DNA from: Cyclospora cayetanensis
Lineage: Eukaryota; Apicomplexa; Conoidasida; Eucoccidiorida; Eimeriidae
Assembly: GCF_002999335.1 (NCBI RefSeq)
Contig: NW_020312214.1
Coordinates: 62,001 to 126,000, forward strand
Direction of reading: 5' to 3'
DNA length: 64,000 nucleotides
Below, in pieces: positions 24,301-34,300 of the stretch. A program made the translations under genes and the position numbers. Each line of letters starts with the position of its first letter. The stretch's first letter is position 1. The notes below the pieces were generated by a model, which was given only the letters and a program-made list of their open reading frames with translations, was not told the DNA's origin and did not search any database.

Positions 24301-26024
24301 TGACGGCCTGTTTATTGTAAGATTAGTCTCGCGGCATAGAGAAGAACACCAAACCCCTGGACAATTAGTGTTGCTTATTCAACACTTTGCTGTGCCTCCC
24401 TTAAAATTAGTGCCAATGCTGCGAAGAGCTCGCCTCGATGTGCTTAAGGAGTGTTGGCACTAAACCGTCCATGAGGTCATTTGCAAGCTTTGGAACCCCT
24501 TCGTGCCCAATGTGGCGAATTCTGTGCAAGCTTTCAATTCTTGATTTTTATTTGGCTTATCAGGTTCCGAAGGCGAGCGAACACCCGCTGAAGGGATGTG
24601 AGAGAAAGCAGAATACGACGATGGGGGGCCATGAAGAATTGCACGAGCTTCGGCAACTAATAAGTGGGCTACAACAGCAAGTGCAGGCGAGAGACGATCG
24701 GTGCCAGTACCTTGAAAAGCGTTCAAATGAAGAGCAGCAAAATCATATGCTGGAGCTCAGCGCCCTCCGGCAGCGGGTCTCAGAGTTACAAGAGCAGATA
24801 CACCATCAACGCCTCAGAGTTGGGAACTCGCCGGTAGTGCCAGCGGACGATAATGAAAAGGAACGACTACTTTTGCAGCTCCAAAAAAGCTCTCAAGAGC
24901 TCCGTCAGTTGCAGGTTCTAGTAGCGGAGCACGCTGCAGCGAAGGCGCGCACTGACGAGGAACAACGGCGATTCCAAAAAGAGTTTATTGCGAACAAGGA
25001 GAGAACTAAGGATTTGGAGCAACAGCTACTCCTCGTTGATCAGCAACTTGCAGGCACTCTTAAGCATGTCAACTCTGCAGCCATCAAACGTCCACAGGAT
25101 AAAACGGACACTGGATTGGCGCAGTTGGTGCCAGCCGCACAATTGGGCCTGTGGGTGTTACAGCAGCTTCAGGGCATGCGAGATACTTTGAAGGTGGTGC
25201 ATGAGAAAGAGCCGCTGGGACGAACGGCAGAACCGCGCCGCCAGCCACCATTGGAAGCTGCAAATTTCGCTCCCCTCCAAAACCTATCACATGAATCATC
25301 AGCAAACACTGAAGAAATCACCAGTCGCTCAGGGGACTGGAAAGAGCCATGCCTTAAGTATACACGCGGCCCTCAACGCCCCACAACCCCGCAGCACCAC
25401 CAGCCGGCTGTCGTGCCCCACGAAAGATCAGTGGACAGGTCCAGGTTTCAGAGCCACTTTCAGACTTGCCCTGTGAGGGACGGTTCTGTGCAACAACCTG
25501 TTGGGACCCTGACACCTGGGAGGCGTCAAGCCTCCCCTAAGTGTTACTCGTCCATTCTGCATCATACTAGGGAAGGGCAGCAAGCAAGTGGGCAGCCAGC
25601 GGGAAGTGGTTCTAGCAGCCTGGAGGCCAAAACTGACATTGAGCGCCAGCAGCCACTTCACACACATCAGGGCACTGCGCTGCGCTCAAGGAGTCAACAC
25701 CTCACGGAACAACTTAACCGACAGCGCACCCACAGGCAGCAACTTTTGCTGCAGTGTAGCCAACAACAACACACTACACCGTTGTGCCCACCGCCACACG
25801 CACCACCAAGTTCGCAGCTCCAAACTTCTTTCACCTCCCTCATCGGACACCCGCAAGTGAACGTTCAAAACTATGCTGGCTGCCCTGTGCCAACACAATG
25901 CAGCCAGGTAACCAATCAGCAGCCTGCTTTGCACCCCCGCATACGTGCTCCCTCCCCACAGGGAGCCGGGCGTGTCACGCTCTCCGGGATGCATATCCAA
26001 AGCTTAGGGTTTAGTCTAACCTAG
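21308..26024 (+). CDS. large coiled-coil protein with SFI1/IQ-like segment, ~1,374 aa
   Basis: Four exons join in phase: 21308-21925 (donor ATTT|GTAAGC), 22047-23857 (acceptor TATCTTTCAG, donor AAAG|GTGATT), 23969-24203 (donor GAGC|GTAAGC) and 24564-26024 (acceptor TTGGCTTATCAG). An in-frame stop directly precedes ATG 21308. Residues to about 800 are low-complexity and polar, with an Arg-rich helical stretch around DHLMARAQLLLSQRR. Exon 3 is a basic amphipathic helix with repeated aromatic-x-x-basic spacing (RVWIQAVHLRRQRR; FSSFQAALQRHRLLKFGW), resembling SFI1 or IQ calmodulin/centrin-binding repeats. Exon 4 begins with about 180 residues of Gln/Glu/Leu coiled coil (LRQLISGLQQQVQ) and ends in a Gln/Pro/His/Ser-rich tail. 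A centriolar or basal-body role is inferred from this architecture. No named orthologue was recognised. Confidence 0.7.
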
Positions 26025-26550
26025 CTGGTGATCAAGTGGACGCCAGCATTTCATCAGGCTGGTAGACTCTGCTCTGCAGTCTGCAAACAAATGGTTCGCT
26101 TTTGAGCTGAATATATAATCTGGCTGCAGCGGGCAGCCAGAAGTCGTATATAGACAAGCCTTGCGCATAACACATTTTAGAACAGACTATATCTAGTTGG
26201 AGAAGTCGTCAGAAAAGAGAGTTGGAAGAGTTCATCAGCTACAAAAAAAGTGCCCAGATGGGAACCTGCCAATAGGGCCCACGAGGCGTCCCTGTAGTGC
26301 CAGACTGTTGATGTAAGCCGACACCCCTTTCTTTGCTGTTCGGATGATTGGGCATTTGGGGGCTCCTCTGCTGAATAGCCCTTATGCACCGCATGGCTTT
26401 CGCTCACGCGCAGCACGGAAACTCAATGGTCCAACAGCCCTTTTAAGCCAACAAATAAACCGAGATAAACATCCCTGGAGCTCGTCTGGGATGCTAGTCT
26501 TCCTGAGCAGTGCTTTCCAACCTGGACCGACAGACTTGAAATAAACTGTG
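26025..26550. other. convergent 3' intergenic region
   Basis: It separates the 3' ends of the plus-strand coiled-coil gene and the minus-strand FAM133-like gene. No coding signal was seen. AATAAA-like strings occur at 26,452 (AAATAAAC) and 26,539 (GAAATAAACT). Confidence 0.5.
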
Positions 26551-27254
26551 CTACTCCTTTTCCATCTCAAAGAACGTTGAAAGGCGAAATGGATTATTTG
26601 TAACGCTTTTAGAAGATTTCCGCTCCGTATCATCGGCAGACTTGTCCTGCAACCACCCAAAGCCCGAAGGTGAAATTTGAGAAACAAAGTACCTTGTCAC
26701 AGGAATTACTAGAGTGCAGAGGCGAATGTCTTACTCTCTTCTGTTTCTTTTGCTTCCGCTTTTTATCTTTCTCCCGCTTGCGTTTTTTTTTGCGGGATTT
26801 ATCGTCGCTGCTTGAACTTTCACTACTGCTGCTACTGCCGCGCCGCTGCCGCTTCCTAGCCTCCTTCTTTATAGCTTCCAAATGCTGCCGCTCCTGTTCC
26901 TCAATCTTGGAATTCCGAAAATTCTGTGGAGTGACACCTCAGCAAGATGCAACTTTCTTTTTGTTTGACACATATCGTTCTATCAACTCAAGAGCGTCAA
27001 GCACCCGGCACTCAGTAGTGAATGGCGCATTTTCGGGCTAATTGAAAGCGAGTTTTTGCCTCCGACAATGAGTGATACTAATGTACCCCATCACTACTAC
27101 GACTACGGCTCGTACCTGTAGTTCTCTACTAAAACATTCATTTTCATATTTTTCCAAGAACTCGCTATTCGACGCTTCCTTTTTCTTTAACATCTTATGC
27201 AGCTGATCCCATGTTGGCCGAGAATTCCTGCCAAGCTTCTCCGCAAGCGACGGC
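26551..27254 (-). CDS. FAM133-like Lys/Ser-rich nuclear protein (N-terminus missing)
   Basis: Three exons join in phase: 27254-27116, 26923-26735 and 26646-26551 (TAG). The first encodes RPTWDQLHKMLKKKEASNSE followed by LEKYENE, matching the FAM133 signature (RPTWEE...[20 protein letters not shown]). The second carries Glu/Arg helices, then a Ser run and a long Lys/Arg tract (KSRKKKRKREKDKKRKQKKQ), as in that family. The third ends RLSTFFEMEKE. FAM133 proteins are nuclear, of uncertain function, linked to the spliceosome. The exon at 27254 begins in phase 2, so at least one upstream exon holding the start is not identified; one may lie near 27.3-27.35 kb. A 190-nt intron contains an open stretch that splice phase excludes. 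Confidence 0.7.
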
Positions 27255-28413
27255 CTGAAGAGCACCCATGCACAACCTTTAAGGCATTTGCCTCGGCAAA
27301 CGCGAGTATGCTGACCAACGAATTCATCAAGGTTGCATCATTAAATCATCATACAGCATTTGCTGAAAACTCCGTGCACCGCCTTGCCTCTCCTCCCACC
27401 AACTACTGCTGCACATGGCCACACAATGAGACTCTTTGCAACGAGGCTCAAACCCATCATGCTGTCTATAGAAAAGGACATTCTCCAAGGACGATAGCTC
27501 CTCCCTCCCATAAATGCTGGCGAGAAAATAGATTCTCGAAAGCTTGTGATAGCAACAGGTATATAAAAGAGAATTTTTCCCGTTCATTGTTTACCCGCCA
27601 CTTGCAACGCGTTTTATTGGATTGAGCTGAAGGCCCTGGGGCTTGAAGCCCCTGTTCTTCCCCATTGCCGCGCCACAGTTTGTACGGCACTATACCTAGT
27701 ACAAAATAGTGCAGCAAAGGCAAAGAGAGGTTCAATACCCTCTCACATGGAGAGGTTTAACTGAAATTGACACCAAATGTCTACAGCCCTGGAGCCATCA
27801 CATCCGGCATGCATGCAGCCCTGTAGTGGCCAGAGCGGGAAATAACACAACGCAATATTTTCTGTAATTCCCATACCATAAGGAGGTACTATTAGCTTAG
27901 GAAAATACATGTGAAACAAAAAAATGGTCAGCAAGGCCAGATCACCCGAACCGGGGGAATTTACCCATCAATGTTCCGTATACTTGAAGATCATAGCTGG
28001 CAAAAAGAATCACAAGGTTGAACCTCCAATAGTATATCTGAGCCATCTTTGGTTAGAAATTTACGGCAGAAGAGCAGTTTGAGTTCAAGAAGATTAAACG
28101 TGTACCTCTACCTGGCTAAGTCACACTTGAACACTCTGTACTACACTAGTTTTATTCAAGTGTGAACTGGTAAGAGATTACTTCATTGGTTTTGCTGTTT
28201 GCGCATGTTCTTTCTCACAGAGCATCTTCAGCTAAGTACATGATACCTCACTGTGCGGTTCATGTAGTGCTAGGCGTAACTTGCTGAAAATGCTCGGAGT
28301 TCCCTGAGGGTGCCGCAATGCGCACACTAGCTGTACTAGCCCTTTCATGTGTAAAACTTTGAAAGATGCACGGTTGGGAAAGAGATGATTTTACTGAGAT
28401 TCAATAACGTGCT
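27255..28413. other. no supported gene; possible FAM133-like 5' exon and element flank
   Basis: Short frames only. The missing first exon of the minus-strand FAM133-like gene may lie here. Near 28,120-28,170 two arms (CACACTTGAACAC and TTCAAGTGTGAAC) form a short inverted repeat, which may mark the upstream edge of the retroelement that follows, though no LTR pair was found. Confidence 0.35.
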
Positions 28414-28719
28414 ATGAGGCTTGACATGGCCCTGGATCCGTTTCTTCCCACATATACCATAGGTAAAGCCTTCCAGTTAGAAGCACCTCACGGTTTGATG
28501 CAGATGTTTTGTGCTCATCCACTGGCTGTGAATGATTTGGAGAACCAGGTTTCCATCCTGCAGCGTTCTGGTGTTGCTAAAGCCATTTTGCACTTTAATG
28601 CTTTATTTTCCTCTTACAAGGCTATGAGAAAAAAGCACTTTGGAATTCGAAATGATCGGTGGAGGAACGCCTGGACCGCCGTGACCCAAGTTGTTCCGCA
28701 CTGGGAAACCATTATATGA
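28414..28719 (+). pseudogene. gag-like fragment
   Basis: The open frame contains LENQVSILQRSGVAKAILHF followed by NALF, matching the spacing of the Retrotrans_gag core (Leu-x2-Leu-x-Gln-x-Gly-Ser-Val ... Phe-x2-Leu). Its position upstream of the RT and integrase fragments, in the same orientation, supports the call. No CCHC zinc knuckle was seen downstream. It could be a chance resemblance. Confidence 0.4.
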
Positions 28720-30329
28720 TATTTGCTAAAATATTTATGGATGCGTTGACGAGGCTTTGCCGACCAGAAAGCTATGAGAGGCGCAAGGATGGGCAACGAT
28801 TGAAAATTTAATTGGCGCGTTCGAGGTGGACCTGTCTAGATGAAGAAAAACGAGTGCTCCATGCAGCGCACTTCTGAACAGAGAAGCCCTTTGATAGGGG
28901 TTTTCTCCTTGCAGAGGAAGTCGCCTATGTGCGGGAATTAGTACATCTTAACCCTTCATGCAGCCACTGAAAACATCGCTGGGATTAGCCTAATGGCGAG
29001 CTATGGCGGAACCATCAAAGCGTAGGCAGATATGGTTTTTGAAATTACCATACATCGAGATCTATGAGTTTTTGGCTTGAGAAAGTCACAACGTACACAA
29101 ACAGCTACTTTATCAGTAGCTATGCAATATCCATGCGAGGTGTCATGTAAGGCGCAAGATGGGCAATGACTTAGTGAGTACACAATCAGCCAGTAAAACT
29201 CCTGCAATTAATGACTCCTGGGAGCTTCAGGAACACGTGAGGGTTGCTCCAGCGTCTTAAGCTCGAAGGGAAGAGTTATGTTGGAAATTACAACCTGTAG
29301 GAATTGGGGCTTGAACAACCTGCCTTAGACTACAATCTAAGAGGAACACCAAATCTGAGCCAGGGAGAGCCTGCGCTCTTATGCAACCCAGAAAACCGCC
29401 CAGCAACGCATGTATTGCTATCAAGATAGAGTCACGTAATACAGGACTGTAAGCGTATGCGAAAGGCCAAAGAAGTTGAACAACAGGGTTGAGCCCAGCG
29501 GGACAGGCTGCTTGGGGAGCAGAGAAGATGAATTAGGGAGATAGACATGACCCCACCCTGGCTGCGGCGCAGTGAAGGAGGCTACAGAGGATCAAGCGGT
29601 AATCGGGGACTCACCAAAGATCGATTGAAAGATTGCTCAAGTTTACATTATTGTTTGAGAATTGGTGACGGTAGTTGGCATTGCATGCGAAGCGGAGTCA
29701 TTTTCCGAGAAGACGGCGCATGCAATCTGCTGGTTCACTCGTTAGCGCTGTTCGGAAGAGTCAGGTTTACTAAGGGGCGGCCGAAAGCAAGTATTGCCAG
29801 AGGAGTAGCAGTTTGATGGTGCTTAAAATTGAAAATGGACTTTATCGTCATGGTCTTGACTTCTCTGCTGGATCTGTGCACCAGAGCATAATCCTCATGC
29901 CATGGTTGACTGAAATTGTACATGCGGCCACGACTGCGCACCGGGAAGCACTTGAGGGAGCATTCGGCCTTCTTAGAAACGCTCATTTTGTCTATGGTGA
30001 GAAGGGTAGAGTCGGTGCTCTGACAAGGTGAGGCAGATTCTCCATGAGGGCGCCTTGGCCGCACAGTAAGAGAAGTGGCTTCTAAGCGTGCGTCGCATTT
30101 TAGTCGCTGTGCAACCATTTGCAGCCAGCTTTTTCTTAGGAAGTCTGATCCAACATTCAGCCAGCGAACAGCAAATATCAAGTTCACGGATGTGATAAAT
30201 AATGACGAGCTGCCAGCAGGCTGGCCGCCTGCTAATCTTCAACCACACCGCATGAAGTTAATCGCTGTATCACCCAAAAGCTGTGTCCCATGGTATTATA
30301 CACCGCCACACCTGGAAGAGCAAATTGAA

Positions 30330-30870
30330 CATTCTCGGATGATTTGTGGAAAAGTCGAAGCGCAGGAATCGAACAACGCTTTCGGGCATAGTCCGGAATG
30401 GGTGCCGAAAAAGGAAGGAGATGGGCGCATGTGGGTAAGCTTTAAGCCTCTTGAAAGGTCATTGTAGAGCGGGCATTCCCGATGATCTATGTTGGCGCAT
30501 TAGATGACAAACTATGGGGTTCAGTGATCTACTCAGCTTCTGACTTTACAGCCGCTTTCTTGTAAATCCCCACTCACCCCGATATTGAGCACGAAACGGG
30601 GTTCCACGCCCACACTGGCGCGCCCGAGCATGCAGGTGGTCGGAGTCAGACATTTCAATGCCCCAGCTGAACTGCAGTGACAGGTTAATCGGGACTTTTG
30701 GGAGACTGTCTAGGAGGGGTCGACGGCTGTTTACATACACTTTGTCTTCGAATTCAGCCGAAACGAGTAAGAAAACCTACACAACCAAGGGCATTGATTT
30801 CAGCTCTTGGAGGATTAAGCAGCAAAATGTAAAGGCTCACAGATGCTCGTTTTCACGAAGATAATTGTAC
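30330..30870 (+). pseudogene. reverse transcriptase fragment, frameshifted
   Basis: Across three frames the order of Ty3/gypsy RT motifs can be followed: VPKKEGDGRMWVSF near 30,402 (fingers), DFTAAFL and IEHETGFHAHTG near 30,540-30,610 (palm), FNAPAELQ and VNRDFWETV near 30,655-30,705, then YIHFVFEFSRNE near 30,732. The last corresponds to the catalytic YxDD box, whose two aspartates are His and Phe here. At least one frameshift and several stops interrupt it, so it is inactive. Confidence 0.75.
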
Positions 30871-31009
30871 ATTTCATCCCTCTCTCCAATTCCGTCATGG
30901 CTCGGAGGTAGCTCATTCATGCATAGCATGTGTGCAAGCACCGCAGCGTTTCCAAAAGTAACAATACAAAAAAGTATTCGAGGTACGAGGTACTTTCTGG
31001 AATATCTTC

Positions 31010-31300
31010 ATGAGCCCTCTACACACCCAACATAATATGACAACTGAATCCACCTTGAGGCACACAGGCAGACAGAATGCACTAACCGCACTCTTCTGCA
31101 ACATGTGCGACTCTACGCTCAAACAAGTCCGACGGAATCGACTTGTTTTTCCTTCTGTATGCCAAGGCGTTTCATCATGTAAGAGTACACGAGCCCACCT
31201 GTTTGCTCGACCACATCCCTGGTCTACATTGGGGTGCCTCTCTAGGATTTTGGACTTGGACCTGCTGGTCAAAGGCTACTACTACCCTTGATAGCGGAGA
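31010..31300 (+). pseudogene. integrase core fragment, frameshifted
   Basis: The frame reads HRQTECTNRTLLQHVRLYAQ and then TSPTESTCFSFCMPRRF, matching the conserved end of the Ty3/gypsy integrase core (HPQTDGQTERxNRTL...LR.Y...W...L..A.F). The glutamate of the DDE triad is preserved in QTE. A shift to another frame follows near 31,190, where a stretch resembles the region just after the core. Only the C-terminal half of the domain remains. Confidence 0.7.
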
Positions 31301-31310
31301 TAGCCAGAGA

Positions 31311-34300
31311 GCACCCGGCTGCACGCATACTGATGCGCAAAGCATAATAGAGACTAGCATGGAGGCAAACGGCGATTGCCTGTGTGTTTTGAGCCTGGAG
31401 AATCAGTCCTCGTCGACAGGCTCTGCGAGGCCACCACATTCTGAACAGGCGAGTTCATGGTCTGCCAGGTGGTTATAGCCTCTTGCTATTAGCTTAGGAG
31501 TCGAACCTTTTACTTACACTGTCGATTCACCCTTATTCGGGAGTGTCCCAGAGTTACCACTGCTGGCATACGAAAGTCTCAAAATCCCTGAGTTAATCGC
31601 GGACTTTGCCGCGCAAGCAATTGACCTGTGTGAAGGTGGAGGATTTACAGGAAGCCTCCGGAGTGCTGAATTTTGAGGCTATTTAGTGACGAGGACACAG
31701 TATACGAGAGTTTATATATAGGTTGGAGGACGAGCGGCTGTCGCTTTGGTACTTTGGGGACAGTTTGGAAATCTATTTTGTTTACAACCTTAGTCTTCAT
31801 GGACAGTTTTTCTCACGTTACTTGGTAGTTCTTGCTACCGCATGCTCTGCCTAAAAATAGCTATCCTCTTCCATGGCTGCTGTTCAAATAGTCCCAGGCT
31901 ACTACTGTCAACGCGCTCTCTACACTCAAAATTAAGCGCAGGCACAAAAAACGACTATGTTGCACGCACTAGCTGTACTGGCTGGCAAAGACTGCTCTAT
32001 GAGAAGCAGAGCACTGCCGAACCCGTGTTTTTTTTGATATCCTTCATGCATTTTATTTCACCTTCCTTGTCTTTTAGCAGGAGATCAACGAATTCCATTG
32101 CTCCGACGACAGTGAGCCAGCGCACCGCCGTGGTCGCGCTTGAGTGGTTCCTCATTAGTTGTTGGCTAGTGTGTGAGTTTTTTTTTCCGGCCTGGTTTTC
32201 TCTACGATCTGATGCACACTTTGCGTTCCTCTTTCGTAGTGTTGATGTTTCCGCCTGCCTGGGGAGTAACTCGAGAGCAGGAACTCTTCCAGTGTCCTTT
32301 TTACGGACTGGTACGGGACACGTGGGCAGGTGTTTCTAAACTCGGGAGAGTGGAGAAAGGTGAACAGAGAAAATGTATGAGGCTAAGTTACACATAAAGT
32401 CTTTTTAATGCCCTAGTTATATTTACTAGGAGTTGGTATATAATTGATTGTTGGGTGTGTCTCTTCCTTTATCTTCATTATTTCTGAGTACAGCTAGCTA
32501 CACACAATGCGATGCAGTGTTATGTACTTGTGCGCTACATGCTATGCGCAGGTAGCTTAATTTGCTCGCGAGAATGCAGCTACGCTCATCCTATGTGTCC
32601 ATTACCCGTGATGTCGAGACAACTTCGGGATGCGGGCAAGAAAAGGTGGGTACAGCACCTACGTCCCAAACAGGGAGTGGGGAACTGGAGCGCTCTCGCA
32701 TTGGTCAATTTGCTCAACAGATGTGTAGCGCTCACTGTGTTTTACCTGATACTAGTAGTCAGTGCAGGTGGGATTCTCGGCGAATTTCCGATGATTATGG
32801 AAAACACTCTGCAACTCTCCGCCTCATGATGTACAAGCTAAAAGAGCATCATTACACACAGCAGCCTGATGACGCTGGATCCGATAAAAGCTATACCATC
32901 CCTGCGCTCCCATTGGGCGTCGACATTACATTCCGTACACCTATGCATAAAAGTCTATTTTTGCTTAATAAAACCACAGATACATCGTCTAAAAATAAAT
33001 GCTCTTATAGATGTTTTGATTTCCTGATGCATGACAAACGCCAGTGCAAGTTCTAGGATATGGTATTTTAACTCCAGAAAAGGCAGTTGAATTTTGTATT
33101 CGAAGAGGATTTCTAGCCTTTCAAAGGCTAATTTCATTGAAGTACCTCATGCACTATAGGATTCAGGGGTTTACAAAAGAATGCGAAACGGGTCACCTCT
33201 ATTAGGACTGCACAATATCATTCGACTGTCCAAAATCTGTGTGCAATACAAAGAAACCAGTAAGCTCGGAGGTTGAGGGCGGCACTTCCACTACTCTTAG
33301 GCGCTTCCCATCTTGTAAGCGGATTGGAACTAATCCATAACTTTCCGCTCCTACGGGGCGGTGTGACGGAATCTCTTGCTGACAGCCCGTGGTCCCCCAC
33401 GCAGTAGTAGACACGACGTGGCTAGTAATAGACAGTGCGCACATCCTGGCTTCAATGAGGAACTTGTGGTGCAGTGGGTTTTACGCAACACTTAATGTGG
33501 GCCCCGTGGGAGCCTAGATCTTGCATGCCTAATGTCTAACTTAGACGCACTCTTATTATACATAGCAAGGCTAGCGTCCCACCCGGTCCAGAGGGGTCGG
33601 TGGCTTACACTGGTGGTCAAAATGAGCAGTAATTCTACCCAAAAAGCCCAAGGAAGGATTTGGAGGGGTAAGCCTGTGAGCCCCCACAAGGTTGTGCTTG
33701 CTTGTCTTCTTCGCCCAAACATTAAGGGCTGAAGCCCAATGTCCCAAAAGATGAACGCCAAACTGGTGATCCACTTGATTCTTCTCTAGCGAGAGCACCT
33801 GTTTTGCCATCTCCCAGAGCTGCGGCTCTATCGTAAGGTCTACTACCATCGATGCAGCAACCGTTGGTTTTGTCCCCTTGCAGAACACCTGCCTCCCTAC
33901 TGGCTATGTGTGTGCACCGTCATCAATCTCGTAGCAAGGAAACCCTGCTCCGACGAGAGCTATCCAGCACGATTTTTGCAAGGATGCGGTTACCACGTCT
34001 ATCCGGACAGCCCTCCCTCCGTTCTACTTCCAAAATACTCAAACTTAAGGAATCCTGGTGCGGGTGTGATTTTCCCAAGTGACGCCCCCATCATTTTCAG
34101 CCGCGTGTCCCCGAAGGCAACAAGCTCGTGGACCAGATGTCATCAACGTTGAAACTAGATACTTTCGACCTCATTGAGGAGATAATTCACGATTTGAGGG
34201 GAAGCGAGTACTTTGCAAATGCAAGCTTAGCCTGTAGCTCGCCTACTTGTGTTGTACAAGATCCATACATCTCAACGAATGGTTTTTCCGGGCCATGTTT

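Larger units (their letters stand above)
28414..31310 (+). mobile_element. Ty3/gypsy-type LTR retrotransposon fossil 1
   Basis: Three decayed coding blocks lie in the canonical gag-pol order on the plus strand: a gag-like frame at 28,414-28,719, reverse transcriptase at about 30,330-30,870 and integrase at about 31,010-31,300. RT and integrase are only about 150 bp apart, so RNase H and the connection region are deleted. Each block is broken by frameshifts and stops, so the element cannot encode an active enzyme. Flanking LTRs were not recognised; the repeat-family DNA at 32.2-32.5 kb is a candidate 3' flank. Confidence 0.7.

Noticed and set aside
26930..27035. Open, protein-like stretch containing ALELIERYVSNKKK (minus strand)
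   Set aside because: It ends in a stop and lies inside the FAM133-like intron; direct joining of the flanking exons restores the family sequence and the phase.
27728..27750. Second tRNA-like string (GAGGTTCAATACCCTC)
   Set aside because: A short hairpin only; there is no upstream A-box or acceptor stem.
31491..31505. tRNA B-box-like sequence on the minus strand (GGTTCGACTCC)
   Set aside because: The T-arm stem cannot pair and no A-box or acceptor stem lies at the right distance.
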